DNA of 26,356 nucleotides from assembly GCA_002353555.1 (NCBI GenBank), contig DEJO01000003.1, positions 1 to 26,356 on the forward strand, given 5' to 3'. Origin of the DNA: Prevotella sp. UBA2746 (lineage in GTDB: Bacteria > Bacteroidota > Bacteroidia > Bacteroidales > Bacteroidaceae). The notes beneath the pieces are model-generated. The model was not told where the DNA came from. It saw nothing but the letters and a program-made list of their open reading frames with translations, and made no database searches. Numbering within the stretch: position 1 is the stretch's first letter; each line of letters begins with the position of its first letter. Positions 1 through 7,941 of this stretch are shown here, piece after piece. A program made the position numbers and the translations under genes.

Positions 1-8
1 ATCGTATT

Positions 9-1403
9 CTATTTTCCCACGCAAAAGTTTTTAAAGATATTTCGTAATACTTCTGGGGTGGTGATTTGTCCTTTCCCGGTGATTTCGGAAAGGTCAGCAA
101 GAACCTGGCGAAGGTCTTCAGCAACAAGGTCTCCACTGAGTTGTTGGGCTAAACTCTCTATCACATGTGTAAGATTGTCATGGGCACACATGAGGGCTTG
201 GTAGTGACGGGCAGAAGTTACTATTACATCGGAATCGGAGAGGGTAGGGATATTGACCGATTGACAGATAGCCGATTGAAGTTGGTCGATGTTGAGGTTT
301 TGCTTAGCAGAGATGCGTATAAATGATGCATGAGGAATAGAGAATGAAGAATCACATGAAGCTAAAGAATCACTTTCTTTATCGATTTTGTTTCTTATGA
401 CTATCAGAGATTTACCACTACATCTTTCTTGTATTTCTTTAATCTCTTCATGGGTCGGTTGCTTGTCGATGAGCCAAAGGACTATGCGGGCTTTGGCTAT
501 GGCTTGATAGGTACGGTCGATACCGATCTGCTCTATAGCGTCTGTTGTCTGTCGAATGCCAGCCGTGTCGATGAAGCGGAAAGTTATGCCATTCAGGTCG
601 ATGACGTCTTCGATGGTGTCTCGTGTAGTTCCATGAATATCTGAGACGATGGCTCGCTCATCATGGAGAAGCCGGTTGAGCAGAGTTGACTTACCAACGT
701 TTGTCTTGCCGACAATGGCTACGGGAATGCCTTTCTTCAGGGCTTGTCCCATTTCGAAAGACTGAGCAAGCTTTGTGATATGTTTATCAATTTTATTGGC
801 AAGCTCTGTCAGTTCCTTCCTGTCGGCAAACTCCAGGTCTTCATGGTCGGAGAAATCTAGTTCGAGTTCAAGAAGAGAAGTGAGTTTGAGAAGTTGTTCG
901 CGCAGGTTTGCCAGTTCTGAAGAGAAGTGTCCTCTCAGTTGGCTCATAGCCATCTGATGTGTGGCTTTGTTGGTGGAGGCAATGAGGTCGGCAACGGCTT
1001 CTGCCTGTGTCAAATCGAGTTTTCCATTAAGGTAGGCTCTCATGGTATACTCTCCCGGTTTTGCCATACGGCAACCGTTTCGGATGAGCAAGTCGAGTAT
1101 GCGACTGACGATATAAGCGGAGCCGTGGCATGAGATTTCCACACTATCTTCTCCGGTATAGGAGCGTGGTGCACGGAATACTGCCACCATCACTTCGTCG
1201 ATGATTTCGGAACCATCGGTAAGGCGAGTGTAATGGATTGTATTTGCAGCACTATCCATGAAGCATGAGGTACAGATAGTGCTGACGACAGAGATTGCAG
1301 AAGGACCGCTGACACGTATTACGGCGATAGCACCACCTGTCGCCGTTGCCAGCGCACAGATGGTGTCTTCTCCTGTCCATGTTTGCTCCAGATTTGTTTC
1401 CAT
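9..1403 (-). CDS. mnmE: tRNA uridine-5-carboxymethylaminomethyl modification GTPase MnmE
   Basis: MnmE works with MnmG to modify the wobble uridine (position 34) of several tRNAs; it is cytoplasmic and dimeric. The 464-residue length is normal for the family. The N-terminal folate-binding domain (about 1-125) is followed by a helical domain with the G domain inserted in it. Visible G motifs are GKTNVGKS (about 232-239), GTTRDT, DTAGI (about 279-283) and NKID (about 338-341). The protein ends in FCVGK, which carries the C-terminal cysteine of the family (usually C-I/V/L-GK), so the gene is complete at its 3' end. The ATG lies only 3 bp after the stop codon of the upstream nucleoside phosphorylase gene, so the two are almost certainly co-transcribed. 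No promoter of its own is visible. Confidence 0.97.
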   Translation of the reverse strand: METNLEQTWTGEDTICALATATGGAIAVIRVSGPSAISVVSTICTSCFMDSAANTIHYTRLTDGSEIIDEVMVAVFRAPRSYTGEDSVEISCHGSAYIVSRILDLLIRNGCRMAKPGEYTMRAYLNGKLDLTQAEAVADLIASTNKATHQMAMSQLRGHFSSELANLREQLLKLTSLLELELDFSDHEDLEFADRKELTELANKIDKHITKLAQSFEMGQALKKGIPVAIVGKTNVGKSTLLNRLLHDERAIVSDIHGTTRDTIEDVIDLNGITFRFIDTAGIRQTTDAIEQIGIDRTYQAIAKARIVLWLIDKQPTHEEIKEIQERCSGKSLIVIRNKIDKESDSLASCDSSFSIPHASFIRISAKQNLNIDQLQSAICQSVNIPTLSDSDVIVTSARHYQALMCAHDNLTHVIESLAQQLSGDLVAEDLRQVLADLSEITGKGQITTPEVLRNIFKNFCVGK

Positions 1404-1406
1404 CGG

Positions 1407-2282
1407 TTATATCCTGTCAAGTACTTTTTTAATGAGCGTATCGATACTGTTTTTGTACTCGGTGTTCATCTCCTTGGCATAGCGGTTGGCGATGACCATG
1501 CAGCAAGTCATAGCCCGATGGCCGAGGAGAGAGGCAAGACCTGCAAGAGCGGAAGACTCCATTTCGAAGTTGCAGATGCGCATTCCGTCGTACTCGAAAG
1601 CTTCAATCTTCTCGTTTTGTTCCGGATCTGCAATTTCGGCACGAAGTTGCCGGCCTTGTGGTCCGTAGAAGCCTCCGCATGCAACAGTATAGCCACGTAC
1701 CATGTCGTCGCCTGCAATCTGATTGATGAGCTCTTGATCGGCAACAGCTACGTATGGAGCCCCTTTAAGAGAATCCCACTGCATGTGCTTCTTGAACGCC
1801 TCTTCCAGTTGGAGGTCGCATACGTCATTACGTCCGGCGTAGTAGTTGAGAAGTCCATCGAATCCTATGCTCTTGACGCTTGCCACGAAGCTGCCAGTAG
1901 GAGTGAACGGCTGAAGTCCGCCACACGTACCTATGCGCACTAAGGTAAGGGTGCGATGGTAAGATTTTTCCGTTCTGGAAGCGTAGTCGATGTTAGCCAG
2001 CGTGTCTAATTCGTTGACAACAATGTCGATGTTGTCGCATCCGATACCATGCGACTGGCATGTGATCCGCTTACCCTTATATGTTCCTGTGATGGTGTGG
2101 AACTCACGACTGCTGACCTCACACTCTTGTGTGTCGAAATGAGCCGCAACTGTGTTGACACGAGCCGGATCGCCCACAAGAATGACCTTGTCGGCAAGTT
2201 GTTCCGGCTTCAGATGAAGGTGGAAGCAACTTCCGTCTTCATTGATGATGAGCTCCGACGGAGCAAAATACTTATCTTTCAT
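1407..2282 (-). CDS. Nucleoside phosphorylase, PNP/UDP family (uridine phosphorylase-like)
   Basis: This is a 291-residue member of the PNP/UDP phosphorylase family, which splits nucleosides with phosphate in cytoplasmic nucleoside salvage. Visible signatures are the phosphate-binding segment VILVGDPARV near residue 35, the SHGIGCDN segment, RIGTCGGLQ in the middle, and the nucleoside-binding segment CNFEMESSAL near residue 240. The resemblance is to uridine phosphorylase-type proteins, but residues alone do not fix whether uridine or a purine nucleoside is the substrate. It lies 51 bp after thrC and 3 bp before mnmE on the same strand, so it is probably a distal gene of the thr operon; no functional link to threonine synthesis is evident. 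No perfect TAnnTTTG box is seen in the upstream gap. Confidence 0.88.
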   Translation of the reverse strand: MKDKYFAPSELIINEDGSCFHLHLKPEQLADKVILVGDPARVNTVAAHFDTQECEVSSREFHTITGTYKGKRITCQSHGIGCDNIDIVVNELDTLANIDYASRTEKSYHRTLTLVRIGTCGGLQPFTPTGSFVASVKSIGFDGLLNYYAGRNDVCDLQLEEAFKKHMQWDSLKGAPYVAVADQELINQIAGDDMVRGYTVACGGFYGPQGRQLRAEIADPEQNEKIEAFEYDGMRICNFEMESSALAGLASLLGHRAMTCCMVIANRYAKEMNTEYKNSIDTLIKKVLDRI

Positions 2283-2333
2283 GGTTGTATGGTTATGTTG
2301 ATTAGATTATATTTTCACCATCAGGGTTAGGTA

Positions 2334-3719
2334 TTATTCGTTCATGAGGAAAGCCTTGAATTCAGCAAAGTCCTTCGACATCTCGATGCTCTGCTTCTTG
2401 CCTTTCATGAAAGCTGCCAGCCGTTCTGGGATCTCAACGTCAATGTTGTCAATAGCATCCACCTTCTCCTTGAACTTAGCCGGATGAGCTGTTTCGCAGA
2501 AGATGCCAATCTCCCCTGGTTTCAATTGGTCTTTCAGCGCCTGATAGCCGCATGCACCGTGAGGATCGAGGATGTATCCCGTCTGCTTGTAGCATGTGCG
2601 CATGGTTTCCTTGATTTGCTCGTCGGAATAGGTAGCTCCGCTGATGAGCGAAGTGATAAGCTGGTGGGTAGACAAGTCTTTGTTTTCTGGTGTTCTCAAG
2701 TCTTCACGCGTATACAGGTCTATGATACGTGCGAAGTTGCTGGGGTCTCCTACATCCATAGCGTTGGCAAGCGTCTGCTTGGTAGGCTTCGGCTCGTATT
2801 GTCCTGTCTGTAGGTATTTGTAGAAGATGTCGTTAGCATTGTTGGCAGCTATGAAACGTTTGACGGGAAGTCCCATCTGATGCCCGAAGAGAGCAGAACA
2901 GATGTTGCCGAAGTTGCCTGACGGAACACACATGACGATTTGACTATTTGACGATTGAGCGATGATTTTCTTCAGACGCGCATAGGCATTGAAATAATAG
3001 AAAGCCTGCGGAAGGAATCGTGCCACGTTGATGCTGTTGGCAGATGTCAGGCGCATGTGTCGGTTCAGTTCTTCGTCCATGAACGCATTCTTCACCAAAG
3101 CCTGACAGTCGTCGAATACACCATCGACTTCGATAGCGGTGATATTCTTACCAAGGGTGGTGAACTGGCTCTCCTGAATCTTGCTCACTTTGCCCTTGGG
3201 ATAGAGCACATAGACGTGGATTCCGTCAACACCCAAGAAACCGTTTGCCACGGCAGAACCAGTGTCTCCGCTGGTGGCAACAAGTACGTTGATGGTTTCG
3301 TTTTTTGGGGGTGTGGAAATGCCACAACAGACGGAACGGTCGGAGGGGTTCTTAAGGAAATATTGCAGGAGACGCGCCATGAAGCGTGCACCAACATCCT
3401 TGAAGGCAAGTGTAGGTCCGTGGAAAAGCTCCAGGGCATAGACATTCTCTTCAACCTTAACGATGGGACAATCGAACGACAGGGTGTCATAGACGAGGTC
3501 TTGCAAGGCATCGTTGTCAACATCTTCACCAAAGAAATTAACCGCTACGTTGTAGGCGATGTCCTGAAAGGACATGTCTTGAATGTTGTCGAAGAAAGCC
3601 TTCGGAAGCGGCATGATACGCTCAGGCATGTAAAGTCCGCGGTCCTCAGCGAGTCCTTTCACCACCGCCTTCTCTAATGTGGCAATGGGAGCTTTGTGGT
3701 TGGTGCTATAGTATTTCAT
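2334..3719 (-). CDS. thrC: Threonine synthase
   Basis: This PLP enzyme converts O-phosphohomoserine to threonine, the last step of the pathway. The 461-residue length fits the longer ThrC class. The N-terminus is family-typical (MKYYSTNHKAP). The PLP-binding lysine is K107 in LAFKDVGARF; the phosphate-binding and active-site loops ATSGDTGSAV and VPSGNFGNICSALFG follow, and DPHGACGYQAL is near the C-terminus. It follows the probable homoserine kinase gene by 53 bp on the same strand, matching the order of the reactions (kinase, then synthase). It is probably transcribed from the thrA promoter; I see no separate promoter in the gap. Confidence 0.97.
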   Translation of the reverse strand: MKYYSTNHKAPIATLEKAVVKGLAEDRGLYMPERIMPLPKAFFDNIQDMSFQDIAYNVAVNFFGEDVDNDALQDLVYDTLSFDCPIVKVEENVYALELFHGPTLAFKDVGARFMARLLQYFLKNPSDRSVCCGISTPPKNETINVLVATSGDTGSAVANGFLGVDGIHVYVLYPKGKVSKIQESQFTTLGKNITAIEVDGVFDDCQALVKNAFMDEELNRHMRLTSANSINVARFLPQAFYYFNAYARLKKIIAQSSNSQIVMCVPSGNFGNICSALFGHQMGLPVKRFIAANNANDIFYKYLQTGQYEPKPTKQTLANAMDVGDPSNFARIIDLYTREDLRTPENKDLSTHQLITSLISGATYSDEQIKETMRTCYKQTGYILDPHGACGYQALKDQLKPGEIGIFCETAHPAKFKEKVDAIDNIDVEIPERLAAFMKGKKQSIEMSKDFAEFKAFLMNE

Positions 3720-3772
3720 CTTTCTTTTATTTGTTTTGCTGTTGAATCTTGTTAATTGGTGGGTATTCTTTT

Positions 3773-5152
3773 TTAACCTATGCTCATGAACGCCTGCATG
3801 AACTCATTGAGTTTCAGCAATCCATAGGAACCTCCGACACAACTTACCTCATCGTATTGCCGCACATCGTCGGCTTCTATGCCAGGGTACCAGAAGAGGA
3901 AAGGTACGGGCTTGCCTACGTGTATGCGAAGTTCAACCGGGGTGAGATGGTCAGGTAACACGGCTATACATACGGGTTCCTCATGCGATTCGTCCATCTG
4001 ACCGCTTTCTGTTTTCGCCATTTCTATCCATTCCACGATGGGTTTGATGAGCCTTTGGTCAAGAAATTCAATGGTCTTGAGTTTCAAGTCAAGGTCACCG
4101 TCATGTCCCGCTTCGTCACTTGCCTCTACATGTACAAATACGAAATCATCAGTCTTCAGAGCTTCTATTGCCGCCTGTGCCTTTCCCTCGTAGTTGGTGT
4201 CGGCAAGACCAGTAGCTCCCGGCACCTTGATGATGCGAAGACCAGCATACTTGCCGATGCCTTGAATGAGGTCTACGGCAGAGATGACGGCACCAGTTTT
4301 AATTTGCGGATATTGTTCCATGAGCGTCTGCATAGACGGCCGGTATCCACCTGACCAAGGCCAGATGCTGTTGGCTTGCCGTTCGCCACGTTTTGCACGC
4401 TCGATGTTGTAAGGGTGACGGGCAAGCAGTTCCTGAGACTTCAGGATGAGCTCGTTGAGAAGCTCAGCGGTAGCTTCGGGGGAGAGACGAGCGGGGGAGG
4501 GGGGTGCGATAGAATCGCAACATACGGAACTGGAGGGAGAGGGTACGATGGAATCGCGACATACGGGACAGGGGGTTACCAATAACGGACGCCAGGGTTC
4601 GTTGGGATGATCGTGAGGCGGGTTGCAAACGATGTTTTTATTGCCGCCCTTGATCACGAGCAGGTGACGGTATTGAATGCCACAGATGAACTTCACCCGT
4701 TCAAAATCCTCAGGACAAGCGTCACCTAATAACTGTCGCTCACGCTCATTTATAGGTTTTGCAAGATTCTCGTTCAGATAGTCGATAAGCACACGTGCAT
4801 CTTCCGTCTGAAGATTTCCCCCATTGTGAGTGATGATTCGTCCTTCAGAGAGCGTGATGATGTTACAACGAATGGCGAAGTCGTCAGGAGCCATGTCGTA
4901 GCCAATGCTTGCCGCTTCCAAAGGTCCACGTCCTTCGTATACCTTGTTCAGATCGTAACCGAGAATGGCAGTATTTGCCACCTCAGAGCCAGGTGGAAAT
5001 CCTTCCGGAACGGTGATGAGCCTTCCGCAACGTCCCTCGCGTGCCAACCTGTCCATCATGGGCTTGTTTGCCGTTTGCAGAAGTGTTTTACCTCCCAGTC
5101 GTTCAACCGGCAGGTCAGCCATTCCGTCACCTAATATAATAATATGTTTCAT
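3773..5152 (-). CDS. Cofactor-independent phosphoglycerate mutase-like protein (COG3635), probable homoserine kinase
   Basis: By sequence this belongs to the alkaline-phosphatase-superfamily phosphoglycerate mutase family (ApgM type). Visible are the N-terminal metal site HIIILGDGMADLP, the catalytic serine segment PPGSEVANTAILGYD (S56), GLADTNYEGK, HVEASDEAGHDGD and LPDHLTPVELRIH. It lies between thrA and thrC, and no GHMP-type homoserine kinase is present, so it is most likely the functional replacement for ThrB, making O-phosphohomoserine. Comparative genomics has predicted that role for Bacteroidetes members of this family; for this gene it is inference from position. At 459 residues it is longer than the roughly 400 usual. 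The excess lies around residues 190-220, a Cys/Ser/Pro-rich stretch (PCPVCRDSIVPS, SVCCDSIAPPS) encoded by two copies of a short DNA repeat. True glycolytic mutase activity is the alternative. Confidence 0.9.
   Translation of the reverse strand: MKHIIILGDGMADLPVERLGGKTLLQTANKPMMDRLAREGRCGRLITVPEGFPPGSEVANTAILGYDLNKVYEGRGPLEAASIGYDMAPDDFAIRCNIITLSEGRIITHNGGNLQTEDARVLIDYLNENLAKPINERERQLLGDACPEDFERVKFICGIQYRHLLVIKGGNKNIVCNPPHDHPNEPWRPLLVTPCPVCRDSIVPSPSSSVCCDSIAPPSPARLSPEATAELLNELILKSQELLARHPYNIERAKRGERQANSIWPWSGGYRPSMQTLMEQYPQIKTGAVISAVDLIQGIGKYAGLRIIKVPGATGLADTNYEGKAQAAIEALKTDDFVFVHVEASDEAGHDGDLDLKLKTIEFLDQRLIKPIVEWIEMAKTESGQMDESHEEPVCIAVLPDHLTPVELRIHVGKPVPFLFWYPGIEADDVRQYDEVSCVGGSYGLLKLNEFMQAFMSIG
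4505..4569. repeat. Two copies of a palindromic coding repeat (consensus GARTCGCRACATACGGRAC)
   Basis: Two 19-bp matches begin at 4512 and 4551, both reading as the consensus on the plus strand, opposite to the gene that contains them. The first copy is preceded by its own inverted repeat, TGCGAT (4505-4510), loop AGA, ATCGCA (4514-4519). The second has only a decayed CGAT-GGA-ATCG arm pair. They encode the CCDSI and CRDSI peptides of the mutase-like protein. A third copy lies inside the FAD oxidoreductase gene near 8614. Confidence 0.8.
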
Positions 5153-5177
5153 TCTTTTTTATATCCTTTTATTTATT

Positions 5178-5222
5178 CCTAGCCTTTCTAGTATTTCTAG
5201 CCTTTCTAGTATTCCTCGTATT
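5178..5222. repeat. 9-bp tandem repeat array between thrA and the mutase-like gene
   Basis: Five back-to-back 9-bp units: CCTAGCCTT, TCTAGTATT, TCTAGCCTT, TCTAGTATT, CCTCGTATT. The first four alternate in two types, giving an 18-bp higher-order period. The array occupies just over half of the 84-bp gap and starts 14 bp beyond the thrA stop codon on the minus strand. It is not a terminator-like hairpin. Its role is unknown. Confidence 0.85.
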
Positions 5223-5236
5223 ACAAGGCTTCCGTT

Positions 5237-7729
5237 TTATATATTGGCAATACTCATGATATTGGCAAAGACACCTGCGGCGGTAACGCTGGCACCGGCA
5301 CCATAGCCTTGTATCTGCATGGGATACTCCTTGTAACGCTCGGTGGTGAGCAAGACGATGTTGTTGGAGCCTTCAAGGTTGTAGAACGGATGATTGGAAG
5401 CGACCTCCTGAAGCGATACACTCGTCTTACAGACGGGCTTTCCCTCAGCAGGGTTGTTCCTGTCCGATACGCTGTTTCCTGCCGGCAGGAGTTCCATCTT
5501 GGCAACGAATCTCCAGCGTTTACCTTCGCTTTCGAGCACCTTGCGGCGTTCCTCGAAGTCAGCATCAAGTTGTGGCAGTTCCTTCCAAAAATCGTCCAGG
5601 CTTCCATTGAAATACTCGTCAGGCACGAAGAGATGTTTCTCCACATCTTCCTGTTCCACCTTATAGCCAGCCTCTCGCGTGAGGATGACCAGCTTCCGGA
5701 TGACATCTTTACCACTAAGGTCAATGCGCGGGTCAGGTTCAGAATATCCCTGTTCCTTTGCTCGTCTGACGGTTTCCGAGAACGGTACATCGGCACCAAT
5801 CTCGTTGAAGATGAAGTTGAGCGTTCCCGACAGCACCGCTTCTATCTTCAGGATTTGGTCACCGGAGTTGCGCAGGTCGTTGATGGTGCCGATGATAGGC
5901 AAACCAGCTCCCACGTTGGTTTCAAACCGGAAGAAGACCCCTCGGCGTAATGCCGTCTGTTTCAGTTCAATATACTTGTCATACTCCGACGAAGCCGCAA
6001 TCTTGTTGGCTGCCACGACAGAGATGTTGTGTTCAAGGAGTGTCTGATAGAGAGCTGCCACTTCCTTCGATGCCGTACAATCAACAAAGACCGAGTTGAA
6101 GATGTTCATGTTCAGCACGTCCTCGCGCAACTTCTCAGGCGAACTTGGTTCAGAAGCCTTCAGCAGTTCACGATAATTGTTGAGGTCAATGCCGTCACGG
6201 TCGAAGATTGCATTCTTAGAGCTGGCTATTCCCACGACGTTCAGTTTCAGTCCGTTGCGCCGTTTCAGCTCTTCATATTGCGAACGAATCTGTTCGATGA
6301 GCTTTCCGCCCACCGTACCCACTCCGCAAATGAAGAGGTTCAACACCTTATATTCAGAGAGGAAGAACGAGTCGTGGAGCACGTTGAGCGACTTGCGCAA
6401 GAATCGCGAGTCAACAACAAACGAGATGTTTGTCTCTGACGAGCCTTGAGCGCATGCAATCACACTAATGCCGCTTCGTCCCAACGTACCGAACAGCTTG
6501 CCGGCGATACCCGGCGTATGCTTCATGTTCTCTCCGACGATGGCGATAGTGGCCAATCCGCTTTCGGCATGCATGGGGAACATCGCTCCCGTCTCAATCT
6601 CCTTGGCAAACTCTTCGTTCAGCACGTCAACAGCTTTCCGTGCATCCTCGTCGCGCACACCAATGCTGGTAGAGTTCTCTGACGACGCCTGCGCCACCAT
6701 GAAGACGCTGATGCCATGGGAAGCCAGAGCGGTAAAGATGCGCTGGTTCACTCCGATGACTCCCACCATAGCCAATCCTGTCACGGTGATGAGCGTCGTA
6801 CCCTTGATGCTCGAAATACCCTTGATGGGCTTCCGGTCGTTGTCTATCTGGTCTTTGATGAGCGTACCGGGATGGTTGGGGTTGAAGGTGTTCTTCACCT
6901 TGATGGGTATGTTCTTGATGCAGACGGGATAGATGGTAGGCGGATAGATGACCTTTGCACCAAAGTTGCAGAGCTCCATCGCCTCGACGTAGGAGAGCTC
7001 GTTGATGGTGTATGCGGTCTTGATGACACGTGGATCTGCGGTCATGAACCCGTCGACATCCGTCCATATCTCCAGCACCTCGGCTCCGAGAGCCGCAGCT
7101 ATGATGCTTGCCGTATAGTCGCTGCCTCCACGTCCCAGGTTGGTTGTCTCCATAGAGTCTCGGTCGCGCGAGATGAAGCCCGGTACCACGCTCACCCGCG
7201 GCATGTCTTCAAACGTTTCCTTTACCAATCTGTAGGTGAGCTCTGCATCCAGCGTATTCTTTCCGTTTTTCTTCTCCGTGCGTATAAAGTCGCGGGCATT
7301 CATGCGCTTGGCACCACGGATGAGCGTCGCCACGATGTTGGACGAGAGACGTTCACCATAAGACACGATGGCATCTTGCGTCTTTGCGCTGAGGTCGTGG
7401 ATGAGGAATACACCGAAGTAGATAGAACGCAACTGCTCTAACAATGCGTCCACCTTATTAAAAAGTATTTCCTGATCGCTGGTGTCGGTGATGATGGCAT
7501 CTATCATCTGGTGATGCCGGTCGACGATGGCGTCAAACTCCGTCTTCCACCGTTCATCGCCCTGCTGGGCAAGGTGAGAGGTCTCAATCAGCTTGTCGGT
7601 AATGCCACCGAGGGCACTTACAACAACAATGACAGGCTGGTGCTTTGCCTCGTTCTCAACAATGTGCTTCAAGCTCAGAATGCTCTTTACGGAACCCACG
7701 GACGTTCCGCCGAATTTTAAAACTTTCAT
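5237..7729 (-). CDS. thrA: Bifunctional aspartokinase I/homoserine dehydrogenase
   Basis: This enzyme catalyses the first and third steps from aspartate to homoserine. The 830-residue length is typical of ThrA/MetL fusions. The kinase domain (about 1-290) begins KVLKFGGTSVGSV and includes TNLGRGGSDYTASI. Two ACT regulatory domains follow (about 310-460; SENSTSIGV and SSETNISFVV are their typical loops). The dehydrogenase domain (about 465-825) has the NAD(P)-binding segment FICGVGTVGG, then LSGTLNFIFNEI and GYSEPDPRIDLSGKD. It is the first gene of the leftward operon, with the probable homoserine kinase and thrC downstream. Feedback inhibition, probably by threonine, would act through the ACT domains; the effector is inferred. 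A promoter lies about 70 bp upstream, and the leader holds a short hairpin but no visible leader peptide. Confidence 0.97.
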   Translation of the reverse strand: MKVLKFGGTSVGSVKSILSLKHIVENEAKHQPVIVVVSALGGITDKLIETSHLAQQGDERWKTEFDAIVDRHHQMIDAIITDTSDQEILFNKVDALLEQLRSIYFGVFLIHDLSAKTQDAIVSYGERLSSNIVATLIRGAKRMNARDFIRTEKKNGKNTLDAELTYRLVKETFEDMPRVSVVPGFISRDRDSMETTNLGRGGSDYTASIIAAALGAEVLEIWTDVDGFMTADPRVIKTAYTINELSYVEAMELCNFGAKVIYPPTIYPVCIKNIPIKVKNTFNPNHPGTLIKDQIDNDRKPIKGISSIKGTTLITVTGLAMVGVIGVNQRIFTALASHGISVFMVAQASSENSTSIGVRDEDARKAVDVLNEEFAKEIETGAMFPMHAESGLATIAIVGENMKHTPGIAGKLFGTLGRSGISVIACAQGSSETNISFVVDSRFLRKSLNVLHDSFFLSEYKVLNLFICGVGTVGGKLIEQIRSQYEELKRRNGLKLNVVGIASSKNAIFDRDGIDLNNYRELLKASEPSSPEKLREDVLNMNIFNSVFVDCTASKEVAALYQTLLEHNISVVAANKIAASSEYDKYIELKQTALRRGVFFRFETNVGAGLPIIGTINDLRNSGDQILKIEAVLSGTLNFIFNEIGADVPFSETVRRAKEQGYSEPDPRIDLSGKDVIRKLVILTREAGYKVEQEDVEKHLFVPDEYFNGSLDDFWKELPQLDADFEERRKVLESEGKRWRFVAKMELLPAGNSVSDRNNPAEGKPVCKTSVSLQEVASNHPFYNLEGSNNIVLLTTERYKEYPMQIQGYGAGASVTAAGVFANIMSIANI

Positions 7730-7761
7730 CTTTCGAATGTACTTTGTTAATATTAATGCTG

Positions 7762-7778
7762 CCCTGAAACAAACAGGG
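7762..7778 (-). promoter_or_regulatory. Small hairpin in the thrA leader
   Basis: An inverted repeat CCCTG (7762-7766) and CAGGG (7774-7778) with a 7-nt loop lies in the predicted thrA 5' leader, about 33 nt upstream of the start codon. It is short and has no following T-run, so it is not a terminator by itself. No threonine- or isoleucine-rich leader peptide is visible. Confidence 0.3.
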
Positions 7779-7796
7779 AATCACACAACTTGGTTG

Positions 7797-7827
7797 CAAA
7801 AGTATGAAGAAATAGACGAAACGCAAA
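7797..7827 (-). promoter_or_regulatory. Promoter of the thr operon (Bacteroidetes type)
   Basis: On the minus strand the -33 box TTTG (7827-7824) is separated by 19 bp from the -7 box TACTTTTG (7804-7797), a full match to TAnnTTTG. Transcription should start near 7790, giving a leader of about 60 nt before thrA. Confidence 0.8.
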
Positions 7828-7842
7828 GAAAAAAGCCGTTTT

Positions 7843-7874
7843 TTTGTATCAATCGGCGAAAACCACTACCTTTG
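7843..7874 (+). promoter_or_regulatory. Promoter of the FAD oxidoreductase gene (Bacteroidetes type)
   Basis: The -33 box TTTG (7843-7846) is 20 bp from the -7 box TACCTTTG (7867-7874), a full match. It is back to back with the thr operon promoter, the two -33 boxes being only 15 bp apart. Transcription should start near 7881. Confidence 0.8.
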
Positions 7875-7885
7875 CGGCTGAGAAT

Positions 7886-7931
7886 GAGGAAGGGAGAAAG
7901 GGAGGAAGAGGGGAAGGGAGGAAGAGAAAAA
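7886..7931 (+). other. 46-nt unbroken polypurine tract in a 5' leader
   Basis: Every base from 7886 to 7931 is A or G. It includes two copies of AAGGGAGGAAGAG (7898-7910 and 7914-7926), offset 16 bp. The tract fills most of the predicted leader of the downstream oxidoreductase and ends 10 bp before its ATG, so the mRNA would carry several GGAG/GGAGG segments. Confidence 0.75.
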
Positions 7932-7941
7932 TAACAAGAAG

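Noticed and set aside
7762..7778. Threonine attenuator in the thrA leader
   Set aside because: Only a 5-bp stem, no T-run and no leader peptide rich in threonine or isoleucine codons.
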